A stretch of 64,000 nt of DNA from UBA8914 sp034002905 (GTDB lineage: Bacteria; Pseudomonadota; Alphaproteobacteria; UBA9219). This document shows, in pieces, positions 63,374 to 64,000 of the stretch. The stretch is taken from NCBI GenBank assembly GCA_034002905.1, contig JAVEZQ010000002.1, positions 174,209 to 238,208 on the forward strand. The letters run 5' to 3'. The position numbers were made by a program, and so were the translations under genes. Position 1 is the first letter of the stretch. Each line of letters opens with the position of its first letter. The notes under the pieces were generated by a model. The model was not told where the DNA came from and made no database searches. It saw only the letters and a program-made list of their open reading frames with translations.

Positions 63374-63673
63374 ATGAAACACCTTGCCCTCATTAAAACG
63401 CTTAGCTATGGCACCATGCACATGGGCATCGCCATCATGGTGGCTTATATCTTAAGTGAAAGCTGGAAGATTGCCTTTGCCATAGGACTTATTGAACCAT
63501 GCATCCAAACTGTGGCTTACTTCTTTCATGAACGAGCATGGCATCATCTTGAAAGAAAACGGCATCTGGCAGACCTTCATAACAGCGTGATCGATAGCAT
63601 TTCACCGGCCCCTTGCCCGCTTGAAACCGCCCTGAACAGTATGATGGATCAAAAAAATACAGAGTCCCCGTAA
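63374..63673 (+). CDS. DUF2061 small membrane protein
   Basis: This 99-residue protein of unknown function has one or two hydrophobic helices and the DUF2061 pattern (KTLSYGTMHMGIAIMVAYIL, AIGLIEPCIQTVAYFFHERAW). The start at 63374 has AGGA upstream; an alternative in-frame start lies 18 bases earlier, overlapping the permease stop. A polar tail of about 40 residues follows the conserved part. It may belong to the transporter operon by proximity only. Confidence 0.85.
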   Translation: MKHLALIKTLSYGTMHMGIAIMVAYILSESWKIAFAIGLIEPCIQTVAYFFHERAWHHLERKRHLADLHNSVIDSISPAPCPLETALNSMMDQKNTESP

Positions 63674-64000
63674 AATGATTGCTTTCATTGTTTGATGATT
63701 TCAAAATTTCTGTTACAATACACTTCATGACAGAGGCACACACCATAGCCGTCTTGGCCATTTTCCTTGGGTTTTTTGCCCAAATATTTGTCGTGCCTGC
63801 GCAAATAGTTATCCCCCTTTCTTTGCGACGACGATGATTGCGCTGGTTTAGAACCGGTTGATCATCACGTTTGCGGACTCCCCTCTTGGCTTCTGAGCTA
63901 AAGCCTGTTGGTAATTTGCCTGCATAACGCTGAACCTCCCCCCCCCCTTTTACCGGCGCACCTTCTTCAAATCATCACATTAATTTTTTAAACTGGGAGG
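63674..64000. other. End region without a confident gene
   Basis: No intact family was recognised. On the minus strand two frames give plausible but unmatched polar protein: one around 63940-63800 (RYAGKLPTGFSSEAKRG) and another around 63825-63690 (YLRRHDKYLGKKPKENGQDG). They can be joined only by a frame change, so a frameshifted or mis-sequenced gene is possible. On the plus strand 63727-63837 could encode a 36-residue hydrophobic peptide. A run of ten C at 63938-63947 lies inside the first minus-strand frame. Confidence 0.35.

Overview
The window looks like a chromosomal segment of an alphaproteobacterium of moderate GC content. The call rests on gene order and content: an Irr-type Fur regulator, the run nadD - rsfS - rlmH - gpmI - envC-like - ctpA - divergent polysaccharide deacetylase - rppH, the pair clpS - clpA, and the neighbourhood greA - carB - carA / yqeY / dnaG - rpoD. 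LptD and a heptose-phosphatase-like protein point to a Gram-negative envelope with lipopolysaccharide. Nearly all genes are housekeeping genes, packed tightly with many 1-17 base overlaps. No prophage, insertion sequence or CRISPR array was seen. One 100-base N block (12675-12774) marks an assembly join.

Layout: 2-4955 is the 3' part of a kdp potassium-uptake operon (kdpB partial, kdpC, kdpD, no kdpE). 5075-11283 holds a DEAD-box helicase, lptD, a HAD phosphatase, a secreted cyclophilin and trmFO. 11267-12802 holds hscB and an iscR-like regulator next to the N block. 12803-19326 holds an alpha/beta hydrolase, anmK, tyrS, a degenerate metallophosphoesterase, two RNA methyltransferases and gpt. 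19354-21376 holds irr, a DjlA-like co-chaperone and a peptidoglycan amidase. 21298-29369 is the rppH-to-nadD cluster (cell separation, ribosome biogenesis, NAD synthesis). 29467-34895 holds clpS-clpA, a periplasmic parvulin, fabF and acpP. 35184-46745 holds dedA, greA, carBA, yqeY, an unrecognised gene, dnaG and rpoD. 46750-51680 holds an acyltransferase, folK-folP, tRNA-Pro(UGG), a LolA-like protein and amn. 51702-58214 holds a class A penicillin-binding protein, hsp20, satP, an acetyltransferase and a FadN-like beta-oxidation enzyme. 58449-63673 holds asd-dapB and an HlyD/ABC-2 export operon.

The most interesting signals are departures from family norms. KdpD has lost the phospho-accepting histidine motif but keeps its ATPase domain. 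The IscR-like regulator has no cysteine, and the neighbouring HscB has SPE in place of HPD. A calcineurin-type phosphoesterase lacks all three metal-binding motifs. The nadD reading frame runs without a stop into a histone H1-like lysine-rich tail that has its own strong ribosome-binding site and start. Similar lysine-rich tracts extend RsfS and RpoD. The leader of hsp20 can fold so that its Shine-Dalgarno sequence is fully paired, as in an RNA thermometer.

All functional calls come from reading the translated sequence and recalling family motifs. No database search or structure prediction was run.
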